Below are positions 8,692 through 17,285 of a stretch of 39,865 bases of DNA, one piece after another. This stretch comes from CAZPHU01 sp964419255. Lineage in GTDB: Bacteria; Fibrobacterota; Chitinivibrionia; Chitinivibrionales; CAYFVL01. Position 1 is the stretch's first letter. Each line of letters opens with the position of its first letter. The stretch lies in NCBI GenBank assembly GCA_964419255.1, contig CAYQOU010000038.1, forward strand, positions 1 to 39,865, read 5' to 3'. The translations under genes were made by a program, and so were the position numbers. The notes under the pieces are model-generated. The model was not told the DNA's origin. It saw only the letters and a program-made list of their open reading frames with translations, and searched no databases.

Positions 8692-10848
8692 CTATTCGCA
8701 CGTTACTTGCGCTATCACCTGCATGAATTCCGCGACATTAAACGGCTTGGGCAGCACGCCAACGAACCCGTACTCCCGATAGTTTGTCATGATAGAATCG
8801 TTTGAATAGCCGCTTGAAGCGATCACCTTTGCATTTGGATCTAACGATAGCAGCTGCTCGATCGTTTTCTTTCCTCCCATACCACCCGGGATAGTAATAT
8901 CCATCAGAACAAGATTAAACGGCTCCCCGTTGTTCATTGACCTTTCGTATGCATATAATGCATCGATCCCGTTTGTGGTTGTCTCAACCTGATAGCCCGC
9001 ATTCTTCAGGATTCTTTCGACAACCACACGGATGATCTCATCATCATCCATAACCAGAATACGTTTCGTTCCTCTGCACCGTGGAATCTGCTCGGATATT
9101 TCTTTCTTCTCCTGCTTTCTGGCAGGAAGATAGAATATGAACTTGGTTCCCTTTCCGACCCGCGACTTGACAGTAATAAAGCCGTTATGTTTCTGGACAA
9201 TGGAGTAGACCGTCGAGAGGCCAAGACCTGCTCTTTTGTCGGATGTGGTAAAATACGGGTCAAAGATACGAGTCATGTTTTCGCGCGTAATACCGCACCC
9301 GTTGTCTTTTATGGTAATTTTGAGATATGTTCCCGGCAAAAGAGGGAGTACGGCTTCGGTGACATCGCTGATTTTGTCTTGTATTTCCATGTTCTGCGCA
9401 CGAATAACGACGCTTCCCCCCTGGGGCATGGCCTGTTTTGCATTGGTCAGCAGGTTATTTAGTACCTGGTCGATCTGCCCACGATCAATCTCCACACTCC
9501 ACAAATCTTCATCCAGCTGCAATTCGCATTCGATGTTTGAGCCGCTGAGACAAAATCCGACCGAATCTTCGATAAGCTCGTCGATGGAAGCATTTTCCTT
9601 TACCGGAGCTCCTCCTTTAGCAAAAGTTAGAAGCTGCTTTGTGAGTTTACTTGCTTGAAAGGCCGCTTTCTCAGCATCGGTGACAAGATCGTACGGCTCG
9701 GAATTGGCTTTCAGGCCTGTTTTTACCATGAAAAGATTAGTGATAATTCCGGTGAGGATATTGTTAAAATCATGAGCAATTCCTCCGGCAAGCACCCCGA
9801 TCGCCTCCAGCTTACGTGCTCTGAAAAGCTCCTCCTCCATTCGACGACGCTCAGTAGCATCATGAAGCGCCACAACCGTTCCGATTATCTGTTCGGAACT
9901 GTCCCGCATAGGAGAGGCGGTAAAGATGATTCTTCTTCTGCTCTGCCCCACCGGCAGCATTACTTCTCCTTCTACCGTTTTTCCACCGGAGATAACGGTT
10001 TCTGTCGGACCGGCAATCTCTTTTTGTGTCTCGATATCCAACGGCTGGAAAATCTCGCTGAAATGCTTGCCAATCACCTCCCTGCCGCTAACGCCGGTAA
10101 GCGCCTCGGCAACCCCGTTTATCAGAAGAATTCGTCCGGAAGTATCTGTCGAAATTATACCATCACCTATCGAACGAAGCGTCACATCAAGCAGTTCCTT
10201 TTCTTTGGCAAGATCCTTTTCAGCCTGCTTCCGCTTGGTTACTTCGCGAATGATGGCGGTATGAAAAGTAGCCGCGCGGCTCTGCCAGGAAGAAAGAGAT
10301 ATTTCGACCGGAAACACCGAAGAGTCTTTTCGCTTGCCCAGAGCCTCTATCAGTTGTGCGCCGCTGGATTCTCCTTCCTGACTTATCGCCTTCTTAAGCG
10401 TCTCGGAGAGTTCATCGAAAACATCGTTGGGGGTAAGCAGAGAGATATGTTTACCGACGATCTCATGGGAATGATACCCAAACATCAGTTGCGCACCGCG
10501 GTTCCAGAAAACAATTTTACCGGAACAGTCGGCAGACAGAATCGCCTCGTGCGCTGTCTGAGCAAGAGCCCTGAACTTCTGTTCACTCTCCTTGAGAGCC
10601 TCTTCCGCTTTCTTGACGTCTACAATATCCGACTGAAGTTTCTGATTCTGTGTGATAAGATCATCAGTACGTCTTTTAAGCGATTCAGCCATGGCATCAA
10701 ACGACTCGAAAACCGGGCTAAACAACTGTTCTATATTCGAATGGCTGTTCTGTACAGAGGTGAAATTCTCATATAGATGAGAAAGCTGACCTTTCAATTC
10801 GTGTAATCGATCCAAAAAGGTACCCTTTCGTAATGAATCGGATTTCAT
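8692..10848 (-). CDS. Hybrid sensor histidine kinase (PAS-PAS-HisKA-HATPase-REC)
   Basis: Soluble hybrid kinase of 718 residues. A helical coiled-coil N-terminus (1-90) leads to two PAS domains at about 95-210 and 220-335. The H-box GVLAGGIAHDFNNILTG carries the phospho-acceptor H359. The ATPase domain has LNNLLTNAKQAM (N box), KDNGCGIT (G1) and GLGLSTVYSIV (G2). The C-terminal receiver has the acidic pair in VMDDDE and phospho-acceptor D650 in VLMDITIPGG. There is no transmembrane segment and no DNA-binding output domain, so the signal is probably cytoplasmic and the phosphate is passed on to an unlinked partner. Three 13-bp tandem repeats lie 49 bases upstream of the start. Confidence 0.93.
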   Translation of the reverse strand: MKSDSLRKGTFLDRLHELKGQLSHLYENFTSVQNSHSNIEQLFSPVFESFDAMAESLKRRTDDLITQNQKLQSDIVDVKKAEEALKESEQKFRALAQTAHEAILSADCSGKIVFWNRGAQLMFGYHSHEIVGKHISLLTPNDVFDELSETLKKAISQEGESSGAQLIEALGKRKDSSVFPVEISLSSWQSRAATFHTAIIREVTKRKQAEKDLAKEKELLDVTLRSIGDGIISTDTSGRILLINGVAEALTGVSGREVIGKHFSEIFQPLDIETQKEIAGPTETVISGGKTVEGEVMLPVGQSRRRIIFTASPMRDSSEQIIGTVVALHDATERRRMEEELFRARKLEAIGVLAGGIAHDFNNILTGIITNLFMVKTGLKANSEPYDLVTDAEKAAFQASKLTKQLLTFAKGGAPVKENASIDELIEDSVGFCLSGSNIECELQLDEDLWSVEIDRGQIDQVLNNLLTNAKQAMPQGGSVVIRAQNMEIQDKISDVTEAVLPLLPGTYLKITIKDNGCGITRENMTRIFDPYFTTSDKRAGLGLSTVYSIVQKHNGFITVKSRVGKGTKFIFYLPARKQEKKEISEQIPRCRGTKRILVMDDDEIIRVVVERILKNAGYQVETTTNGIDALYAYERSMNNGEPFNLVLMDITIPGGMGGKKTIEQLLSLDPNAKVIASSGYSNDSIMTNYREYGFVGVLPKPFNVAEFMQVIAQVTCE

Positions 10849-11160
10849 CTTATACCTGCTTAAACATGCAACCAGCGACAGTGTCGATTGTTGTTATCAT
10901 TATACTATCAAATTATACTACCAAATTATACTACCAAAAAAAATGTATCGCAACCGTCCTCCCGAAAATTGCTCGGAAGAAGGCCGGCCGGTGCACCACG
11001 CACTGTTTCTCATTAAATTCTTTAATGCCACAAAATATATTGTACAAGTTTCACATGTGGGGTTAAACAAAAAAATGCGCACATCAGAGCACTGAATACA
11101 TCAATAATATTATTTTTCACTGTGATCTCATCCTTCTTAATTGAAAAAGCAAATAAGAAA
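10849..11160. other. Divergent upstream region of the hybrid kinase and the MBL lipoprotein
   Basis: It holds the 13-bp tandem repeats at 10897-10935. A weaker GG-N8-TTGC match on the minus strand at 10949-10964 lacks the usual C after GG, so it is not counted as a promoter. Base composition is AT-rich, as expected for a divergent regulatory region. Confidence 0.5.
10897..10935. repeat. Three tandem 13-bp repeats upstream of the kinase
   Basis: TCATTATACTATC is followed by two identical copies of AAATTATACTACC. The spacing of slightly more than one helical turn is suitable for cooperative binding of a regulator. The array ends 49 bases before the kinase start, within its likely promoter or leader. 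Confidence 0.7.
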
Positions 11161-11916
11161 ATGAAGAATAAGTTTTCTTTTTTTTGGACAGCTCTTATTC
11201 TAACCTTTCTCTGCTCGTGTGAAGGAGAGCCACAGACGCATACATTCGGAGAGCTGGTAATATACAGCTTCCAGGCAGGTATGTGCCGGGTATATCTCAT
11301 AAAACACAAAAACATAGGCTATTTGATTGACACCGGCTCCCCCGGACAACAGAACAGGATATTGGAGAAGATGCACCAGGCCGGGGTGGATTCTCTTGCA
11401 ATGATAATTCTCACCCACGGACATTTCGATCATTATGGAAGTGCTCGGGCCCTTAGAGATAGCACCGGTGCTTCTATTGCGATTCACAGAGCCGATGCAC
11501 AATATATGGCAGAAGGCAAAACACCTCTTCCCCGAACAAAAACATGGGGCATACTGGGTAAGCTCTTTCTTCCTGTTGCTGAGATGATTTATTCACCGGA
11601 ATCAACCAGTGCCGACATTCTTCTTGAAGACAAACAGAACCTCAGTACGATGGGTCTCAATGCGACAATAATGCATACTCCCGGACATACGCCCGGCTCC
11701 ATATGCATCATGCTTCAGGATAGTTTGGCTTTTGTGGGGGATCTCATCTCGGCGCGTCCTACCAATCATGTCCAAAAATATTACGCATTCGACTGGGAAC
11801 ATGTCCGTAAGAGCTTTTATCGTCTGAAAAAAAGCAACCCCTCCATAGCATTTCCCGGCCACGGTAATCATCCCTTGTCCAAAGATGATATACAAAAGCT
11901 GCGACCCAACTATTAG
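11161..11916 (+). CDS. Metallo-beta-lactamase-fold hydrolase, lipoprotein
   Basis: About 251 residues. The ATG at 11161 is preferred over an upstream GTG because it opens straight into a lipoprotein signal (MKNKFSFFWTALILTFLCSC). The MBL fold is complete: THGHFDH with H86, H88, D90 and H91, then HTPGHTPGSI, a GDLIS segment and a final FPGHGNH. These bind two metal ions. Family members include lactonases, glyoxalase II-like enzymes and lactamase-like hydrolases. No feature separates these here, so the substrate is not assigned. The lipid anchor suggests work at the periplasmic face of a membrane. Confidence 0.88.
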   Translation: MKNKFSFFWTALILTFLCSCEGEPQTHTFGELVIYSFQAGMCRVYLIKHKNIGYLIDTGSPGQQNRILEKMHQAGVDSLAMIILTHGHFDHYGSARALRDSTGASIAIHRADAQYMAEGKTPLPRTKTWGILGKLFLPVAEMIYSPESTSADILLEDKQNLSTMGLNATIMHTPGHTPGSICIMLQDSLAFVGDLISARPTNHVQKYYAFDWEHVRKSFYRLKKSNPSIAFPGHGNHPLSKDDIQKLRPNY

Positions 11917-12008
11917 GCCTGTGTACGACAAAAAAAATTGTTTTTGTATTTTGCTTTTATAATTTCTTGATCAATGATTCTACGGCTCTGCCGGATTCAG
12001 GAGGTATT

Positions 12009-12230
12009 ATGCCCGATTATAAATCCGTTTCTCTGAAGATCTTCGATTACCCGTTTACCTGCCATGTGTGTCAAAACGATCGTTTCATTCAAAAATCGGC
12101 TCATATGAGCTTTGCGGGTGGTTCATTTCTTGGCCGATCACAGGAAAGTCTGACCGTTCTCATCTGTAACAAATGCGGCTATGTACATTCATTTGCACCA
12201 AGACTCGGAAAATTCGAAAGAAAAGATTAA
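12009..12230 (+). CDS. Small zinc-ribbon protein
   Basis: The ATG at 12009 has a strong AGGAGG six bases upstream and gives 73 residues; an upstream in-frame start lacks a site. Two CxxC pairs (FTCHVCQNDRF near residue 18 and ICNKCGYVHSF near residue 54) form a typical zinc ribbon. The segment between them is hydrophobic and glycine-rich. Such ribbons occur in many nucleic-acid-binding or chaperone-like small proteins, and no specific role can be read from this one. It is followed by repeat copy B and the cellulase gene. Confidence 0.8.
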   Translation: MPDYKSVSLKIFDYPFTCHVCQNDRFIQKSAHMSFAGGSFLGRSQESLTVLICNKCGYVHSFAPRLGKFERKD

Positions 12231-12260
12231 ACCGACTGACCAAAAAAGGTTTCTAATACC

Positions 12261-12420
12261 AAACTGAGCGGGTCTGAGTGGATGAATAGCGCTATCCCCT
12301 TCATAGCAGAAGATGTGAAGCTTTGCAAAAAAATACCCTCCATGGTATTGTCAAGGTTGCTGAATCCCTTGCCCCAAGTAATGGTGCGAATCGCCAAGAG
12401 AGAATCGCTCAGTTTGTTTA
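12261..12420 (+). repeat. Dispersed repeat, copy B
   Basis: It begins with ACTGAGCGGGTCTGAGTGGA and ends with GTGCGAATCGCCAAGAGAGA. Against copy A the last 23 bases differ at only three positions. The reading frame is broken in the middle, but VMVRIAKRES is still visible. It fills most of the space between the zinc-ribbon gene and the cellulase. Confidence 0.6.
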
Positions 12421-12492
12421 TTTTTTCAATCCCGAAAATGTGTAAATTTTATCTCCTTTTCGACTTTTTCCAATTTGCTGAGGAATGTTCTG

Positions 12493-13545
12493 ATGTACAA
12501 AAAACTATTATTTCTGACGTTCACCGTGTTAGTCGTTACTGCAATGCCGTTTGCGGCGGGTACACAGAGCGCGGTCAAACGGCACGGGGCACTCAGCGTT
12601 AAAGGAAACCGAATCGTTGACCAGCATGGTAACCCTACCCAGTTACGCGGCATGAGTTTTTTCTGGAGTCAATGGATGGGGAAATATTACAACAAACGCG
12701 CTGTCAACTGGCTTGTTGACGACTGGAAAGTAACAGTTGTACGGGCTGCCATGGGTGTTAAGCATGAGGAGACATTGTCCGGATATCTCTATGACGGATC
12801 TGAGCGATACACGGTTGAAACCATTGTAGATGCGGCTATAAAAAAGGGAATTTACGTGATAATCGACTGGCATGATCATCATGCACACGAACATACCGAA
12901 AGAGCACAGGAATTTTTCCGGGATATGGCCAAAAAGTATGGCGAATACCCCAATGTCATCTATGAGATCTTCAATGAACCCGTTCGTGTATCCTGGTCGA
13001 AGGAAGTAAAACCCTATGCGGAGAAGGTTGTGGCGGCGATCCGGGAAAACGATCCCGACAATCTGATTATCATCGGCTCCCCTCACTGGTGCCAGGATGT
13101 CGATAAGCCCGCAAAGGATCCCCTGGAGGGGAAAAACCTTGCTTACTCACTCCATTTCTATGCCGCAACCCATGGAGCCGCACTTCGCGAAAAAGCCAGG
13201 ATTGCCCTGGACAGTGGAATAGCTTTGTTTGCGACCGAATTCGGGACCTGTCTGGCATCCGGAAATGGTTTTCTTGATTCGGTAGGAACTATGCAGTGGT
13301 TCGAATTTCTTGATAAGCATAAGATTAGCTGGTGTAACTGGTCAATTGCCGATAAGGACGAGACCGCATCAGCACTTGTTCCCGGTGCCAGATGGTATGG
13401 CAAATGGAAACACGATGAGCTAACTCGCTCCGGAGTATTAATCAGAAGAAAACTTCGTATGGATGCGGGATTTGAAGATGACACTCCGCCACCCAAAAAG
13501 AAAAAAGAAAGAAATCGCTGGTTGAAAATAAAACCTTTGAAATAG
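12493..13545 (+). CDS. GH5 family endoglucanase (cellulase)
   Basis: Secreted glycoside hydrolase of 350 residues that cleaves internal beta-1,4 bonds in cellulose or related glucans. The ATG at 12493 has GAGG nine bases upstream and starts a signal peptide (MYKKLLFLTFTVLVVTAMPF). The catalytic acid/base is E162 in EIFNEP and the nucleophile is E249 in FATEFGT. GVKHEETLSGYL, IDWHDHHAHEH and the HWCQD stretch fit subfamily GH5_2. A single domain is followed by a proline- and lysine-rich basic tail (TPPPKKKKERNR). There is no carbohydrate-binding module or sorting tail, so it may stay cell-bound through the basic tail or be released freely. Subfamily assignment is from motifs. Confidence 0.92.
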   Translation: MYKKLLFLTFTVLVVTAMPFAAGTQSAVKRHGALSVKGNRIVDQHGNPTQLRGMSFFWSQWMGKYYNKRAVNWLVDDWKVTVVRAAMGVKHEETLSGYLYDGSERYTVETIVDAAIKKGIYVIIDWHDHHAHEHTERAQEFFRDMAKKYGEYPNVIYEIFNEPVRVSWSKEVKPYAEKVVAAIRENDPDNLIIIGSPHWCQDVDKPAKDPLEGKNLAYSLHFYAATHGAALREKARIALDSGIALFATEFGTCLASGNGFLDSVGTMQWFEFLDKHKISWCNWSIADKDETASALVPGARWYGKWKHDELTRSGVLIRRKLRMDAGFEDDTPPPKKKKERNRWLKIKPLK

Positions 13546-13548
13546 CTC

Positions 13549-13573
13549 TCCGTGGGAATTGCCCCCCCACGGA
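13549..13573. terminator. Hairpin between the convergent cellulase and PHP genes
   Basis: TCCGTGGG (13549-13556) pairs with CCCACGGA (13566-13573) around a 9-nt loop, in the 44-base gap between two convergent stops. It probably serves both directions, although neither side has a strong T tract. Confidence 0.55.
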
Positions 13574-13589
13574 TACGCAGATAGTACAA

Positions 13590-15104
13590 CTATTTCAATG
13601 ATTTGTACCCATTTAGTATTCTCTTGATCAACCATTTGAAATCTGTTGAGGATGTATCGTTGTTCAGGGTGATCATTCTTTGGATGATTCCAAAATTGGC
13701 CCTGATTGTAAACAGAGCTATCCTGCGACGCAGACTCTCGTCGTTTGCAATCGAGACACCTTCAGCCCATCGGGCAATAAGCTCATCTTGGCTTATATCT
13801 GCTAGCAGGTCCTGTTTTTTCCAGAATCGGAGGTCCAGACATGCCAGTAAACCGGCCAGGTCATATGCGGGGTCCCAAAATACAGTATTGTCGCACTCGA
13901 CAGCTGAAACGTATGCCGGTTTTTGGCTGAATACCGATTCATATCCAAACAAGACGGTTTCAGGAGAAAAATTTCCATGTATCTGAACAAAGCCCTGCCC
14001 GCTGCCATTCAGATCCGATTTCAGACTCTGTTCAACGAAACACAAAACATCCTCGAATCGAACGCGAAAACGGTGAGGTATATTCTCGATAATGCAGCGG
14101 CAGGCGCAGAAGAATTGTTCTTCCCGGGCTCTTGTTTCATCTAAAGAGGACATGTGTAGTCGTAAGGTGTGCAGATGAATCATCCAGTCTATGGCAGCCT
14201 GCATGAGAATTTTCCTGACCGGGCGATGCACTGATGGTAGCAATGTTCCAAGACTCTGTCCATTAATTTTCTCCCAAATAATTGTTTTCGAATGTTCATC
14301 CAGACCCATCAGTCTGGGAATGCGATAATTACCTTTCTCGAAGCCGTTTCTCCGGATACGTTCGACAAGATCTGCCTTATTCTTCTCATCTTTCCAGCCC
14401 CCCTCACCTCGGGTTATCTTCTTTGCAGCATAATGTGTGTTTCTATCAGCCATGCGGCTACCAAAACGCCCCCTGACCACAATGCCGTTCTGCAGCGGTT
14501 CACGACACTCTGTATACAGCGGACGGGCATTTCCGTTGCGCATTTGTCTGATAAGCGAGCGTATATCTGAAACCGGATGGTCAAAAACGGTAGGATAAAT
14601 GGCCACTCTCTTCTTCGTATGCACATCACTGCCACCTATAGCCCTGAACTGAAGCTCGTGCCAGGCTGTGAACCCACGAAAGTTTTCGACCAGACTCTGA
14701 TTGCCATTGAGGATTTCGATTCCGTCGAGTAGGGGATCAAGCAGCTCATCGGTGGAAGGGGTCCTGCCATCTCGCCAGGGATGAGCCCACACTAAAAAAG
14801 AGTCCGGAAAAGTTTTCCGTATGTGAGCAAGAGTGGTTTTCCCCGTAATTGTACGATCGGCACCATACACGAGCACATGTCCCAAATTTGTTTCCACCTC
14901 CTGGGCCGCAAGTATAACAAACGATTGAGACACCCCAGCCTTTGCCCGTGCGTTCTCCAGATCCTCTGAAGACCAGAGATAATGATGCTCGGTGATAACA
15001 AGACCGTCGAGTCCGGACCGTGCGGCTCGCCGAATCAAGGCTGCCGGGAAAATCCTGCTGCACATACTCTTTGGATAGGTGTGGCTGTGCATGTCAAAAA
15101 GCAT
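13590..15104 (-). CDS. PHP-domain phosphoesterase fused to a degenerate aminoglycoside-phosphotransferase-like domain
   Basis: The ATG at 15104 is preferred because PHP proteins normally open with their first metal motif, here MLFDMHSHT; a TTG at 15143 would add 13 residues. Residues 1-200 form a PHP metal-hydrolase domain: H6/H8, TEHH at 38-41, QEVE at 68-71, H76, WAHP at 106-109 and GGSDVH near 165. The remaining 300 residues have the choline kinase/APH fold, with an N-lobe lysine in HYAAKKI and a hinge-like WEKINGQSL. The catalytic motif HGDxxxxN is changed: N378 replaces Asp, T383 replaces Asn, and E403 replaces the metal-binding Asp before WDPAYDLAG. The second domain is therefore probably a ligand-binding pseudokinase. 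The PHP half should be active. The substrate is unknown. Confidence 0.82.
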   Translation of the reverse strand: MLFDMHSHTYPKSMCSRIFPAALIRRAARSGLDGLVITEHHYLWSSEDLENARAKAGVSQSFVILAAQEVETNLGHVLVYGADRTITGKTTLAHIRKTFPDSFLVWAHPWRDGRTPSTDELLDPLLDGIEILNGNQSLVENFRGFTAWHELQFRAIGGSDVHTKKRVAIYPTVFDHPVSDIRSLIRQMRNGNARPLYTECREPLQNGIVVRGRFGSRMADRNTHYAAKKITRGEGGWKDEKNKADLVERIRRNGFEKGNYRIPRLMGLDEHSKTIIWEKINGQSLGTLLPSVHRPVRKILMQAAIDWMIHLHTLRLHMSSLDETRAREEQFFCACRCIIENIPHRFRVRFEDVLCFVEQSLKSDLNGSGQGFVQIHGNFSPETVLFGYESVFSQKPAYVSAVECDNTVFWDPAYDLAGLLACLDLRFWKKQDLLADISQDELIARWAEGVSIANDESLRRRIALFTIRANFGIIQRMITLNNDTSSTDFKWLIKRILNGYKSLK

Positions 15105-15256
15105 AATACCCGGTAAACAGAAAAAGGTAAATGAAAAATACAAACAGTATGGTAAAATGCTGAAAGCATTCTGAAAATATACTTATCCCCCTCTGCACTT
15201 TTCATACCCATTTCTTCAGCCACCTCACATCTGCTTTTGTCAAAAAACGATTTGCT

Positions 15257-15292
15257 GTTAAAAAGGTGGCTTCACAGATGTTGAAACCACCT
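15257..15292 (-). terminator. Terminator of the OmpA lipoprotein gene
   Basis: Read on the minus strand, AGGTGGTTTC pairs with GAAGCCACCT (one mismatch) around a 9-nt loop and is followed by TTTTTAAC. It lies 17 bases beyond the stop of the OmpA-type gene. Confidence 0.75.
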
Positions 15293-15308
15293 AACTATTA
15301 GATTTTTA

Positions 15309-15971
15309 TTAGATGGTGCCGTTTCTTGCGGCGCGCTTCAGTTTGTCATTGGCAAATATTGCAACCTCCACGCGTCGATTCTGCTGCCGTCCCGCCATTG
15401 TTCCATTATCCGCAATTGGCTGATCTTCACCGTAGCCATTGATACTGATCCGACTGCCGATAACCCCATTAGATTTGAGCTGACGGGCAACAGAAGATGC
15501 CCGATCTTCCGAAAGCCGGAGGTTGAGTTGATCGGAGCCGGTCGAGTCGGTGTGGCCTTCTATTAAGATGTTTGTATCCTCATATTTCTGCAGAACACGA
15601 GCCAAATCGTTGACATTTGTCTGTGCCTGCGCCCTGAGAGCGGCAGATCCTATATCAAACAGGATACCGGAAGCAAACGTTATCTTGATTCCTTCACCGA
15701 CGCGCTCCACTTTGGCACCTTTGAGATCCCGACGAATCTCTTCGGCCTGCTTATCCATGTATCTACCAATTGCGGCACCGGCGGTGCCTCCGACCGCAGC
15801 TCCGACTATAGCCCCAACAGCGGTGTTACCGGCCCTCTTTCCGATGATTCCCCCAACCACACCACCTACTCCCGCACCGATAGTTCCTCCCCGTGCCATA
15901 TTGCTCCAGCTACAGCCCGTCACCAAAACCGAAGTGATCAAAACACCGCACATAAAACGTTTAATTTTCAT
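15309..15971 (-). CDS. OmpA-family lipoprotein with glycine zipper (YiaD-like)
   Basis: Outer-membrane lipoprotein that binds peptidoglycan and tethers the envelope. The ATG at 15971 has a strong GAGGAGG and gives 220 residues; the frame is open further upstream without a site. The signal ends in the lipobox LVTGC. Residues 30-85 are a glycine-zipper segment (GAGVGGVVGGIIGKRAG, then GAIVGAAVGG), which can insert in membranes. The OmpA C-terminal domain follows from about 110, with ILIEGHTDSTGS, LSEDRASSVARQL, INGYGEDQPIA and the final GRQQNRRVEVAIF. The order matches E. coli YiaD. A weak minus-strand element upstream resembles -24/-12 spacing but has CCGC at -12, so I do not call a sigma-54 promoter. 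Confidence 0.93.
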   Translation of the reverse strand: MKIKRFMCGVLITSVLVTGCSWSNMARGGTIGAGVGGVVGGIIGKRAGNTAVGAIVGAAVGGTAGAAIGRYMDKQAEEIRRDLKGAKVERVGEGIKITFASGILFDIGSAALRAQAQTNVNDLARVLQKYEDTNILIEGHTDSTGSDQLNLRLSEDRASSVARQLKSNGVIGSRISINGYGEDQPIADNGTMAGRQQNRRVEVAIFANDKLKRAARNGTI

Positions 15972-16517
15972 ACCATCCTCCTCACGAGGGTAACTGGTGT
16001 AGACCCGAATTTGGCGGTCTTGAGCGGATAAATCGCCCAATTCAGGGCATATGTAATGAATTTTTAGAAAGCCAAAAAGTATGTATACCTAAAATATATG
16101 CAAGGATTCTCAAAAGAGACAGTATAAAATGCTTTTTCTGCGACTCGAGAATGGAGGGTTTCATGATTCCTCAAATAATTGAGTGATTGGAAAGGCCGGA
16201 TGCATCTTGCACCCGCACCTGATCCCACTGCATGCGGGCAAAAAATATCACACCTAATCTAAATCCGGAGCCGAAGAACAATCTAGGCAGTTTTTTTTTC
16301 GGGTATGCTAATTTAACAAAAAGTATCCTATTTTTCGACAGATGGTACCCACTGTGGAATGTCATTTGATTCATTAAGCTTGTGTACTGGAGATGCCAGG
16401 TATGGTAAGTATCCGATTTATTTACTTTCCCCCATCGTATGTCGGTACGGTCCACCTGCGCAGACCCTACCCACCGTATCGGGGCGTGGTGTTTGTCTAC
16501 TGAGGAAAGGAAATGAT

Positions 16518-16844
16518 ATGATCAGAAAACTTCTATGCATGAGCACAACGGCTGCCATAATTTTTATTGTAACGGGATGTGGCGGGCGCGATATGACCAA
16601 TGGAGAGATAGACCCAAGTACAACATTGGGTAGAGATACAACCGTTGATGTCGATACGATTATTCAGTATGATACTACGATCCGGCGCGATACCCTGATT
16701 ACGGATACCACGGTGGAACGTGAGCTTCACCAGGAAACAATAGAAAGTGAAGGTGTAGACACGCTTTCGGGCGAGCGCAACCAATCGCCGCAAGACATGC
16801 AGGGAGATACAACTCAGACCGATACCACGGAAACAGATGACTAG
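16518..16844 (+). CDS. Small Thr/Asp-rich lipoprotein
   Basis: 108 residues from an ATG with an AAAGGA-type site. The signal ends in a clear lipobox (IVTGCGG), so the protein should be lipid-anchored. The mature part is low complexity with repeated DTT and DTI blocks (VDVDTIIQYDTTIRRDTL, ITDTTVE, DTTQTDTTETDD). It has no cysteine beyond the anchor and no known domain. Such repeats often form extended, possibly calcium-binding or surface-exposed linkers. The function is unknown. The frame is open for 53 codons upstream, but that part lacks signal-peptide character and a ribosome site. Confidence 0.75.
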   Translation: MIRKLLCMSTTAAIIFIVTGCGGRDMTNGEIDPSTTLGRDTTVDVDTIIQYDTTIRRDTLITDTTVERELHQETIESEGVDTLSGERNQSPQDMQGDTTQTDTTETDD

Positions 16845-17153
16845 AAACTGTTCTGAGAGATTTTCTTGCGAAGCCGCACAAAAGGGCAGGCTCATGCCTG
16901 CCCCGCTTGAGTGGCAAAACTCTGCATCAGCAGAGCCTCATTTCTGTGAGAATGAGTCACAGCTCTGCTCATTGCAAAGAGATAGTGTGTTCCAGCATCT
17001 ATCTCCGGTCAAAGCAGGAGAATCAAGGATTAAAGATCCAGGAGTGAGGAAACAAAAACACATCAATCAAATAACACGACAAAAAACGTGCCTTTCCCCC
17101 CATGCCACTGAGGCGGGGCGGGGAGACGAAAAAACAGGTGTCGGACATAGAAT
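16845..17153. other. Intergenic region with two hairpins
   Basis: A stem GGGCAGGC/GCCTGCCC with a TCAT loop lies at 16884-16903; a T-rich run follows it only on the minus strand. The nested hairpin at 16929-16969 is listed separately. Near 17027, ATCAAGGATTAAAGATC resembles short strings near 2239 and 35187. No gene is supported. Confidence 0.45.
16929..16969. repeat. Nested hairpin
   Basis: The outer stem is AGCAGAGC (16929-16936) with GCTCTGCT (16962-16969). Directly inside it, CTCATT (16937-16942) pairs with AATGAG (16951-16956), leaving a five-base bulge TCACA on one side. No T tract follows. Confidence 0.55.
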
Positions 17154-17285
17154 CTAATCCGATTCATATTCTTCCCTCATAAGCAGTCCGTTTTCCTGCA
17201 GCTCCACTAACCAGAGAACCTCTTTGATCCAGTCTCTGAGTGCCTGCTCCTCATCCGGTGATAACAGTTCGGGGTTTTCAAACAT
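17154..17285 (-). CDS. 43-residue acidic small protein (hypothetical)
   Basis: A short ORF between two genes reads MFENPELLSPDEEQALRDWI and continues through KEVLWLVELQENGLLMREE to a TAG. Its composition is protein-like: an amphipathic helix with a regular hydrophobic face, many Glu and Asp, and no rare-residue clutter. AGGA lies four bases before the ATG, which is somewhat close. No family is recognised. It could be a small adaptor or regulator, and no neighbour suggests a role. It is acidic and lacks a membrane segment. Confidence 0.5.
   Translation of the reverse strand: MFENPELLSPDEEQALRDWIKEVLWLVELQENGLLMREEYESD

Noticed and set aside
8483..8782. ORF overlapping the end of the kinase gene
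   Set aside because: No ribosome site, odd composition, runs into a conserved receiver domain on the other strand.
9655..10776. 373-codon plus-strand ORF opposite the hybrid kinase
   Set aside because: Shadow frame of conserved PAS/HisKA sequence.
10949..10964. Sigma-54-type promoter for the hybrid kinase
   Set aside because: GG-N8-TTGC is present, but the bases after GG do not fit; kept only as a note.
16000..16040. Sigma-54-type promoter for the OmpA lipoprotein
   Set aside because: Spacing fits, but -12 is CCGC and -24 is GGG without CA.
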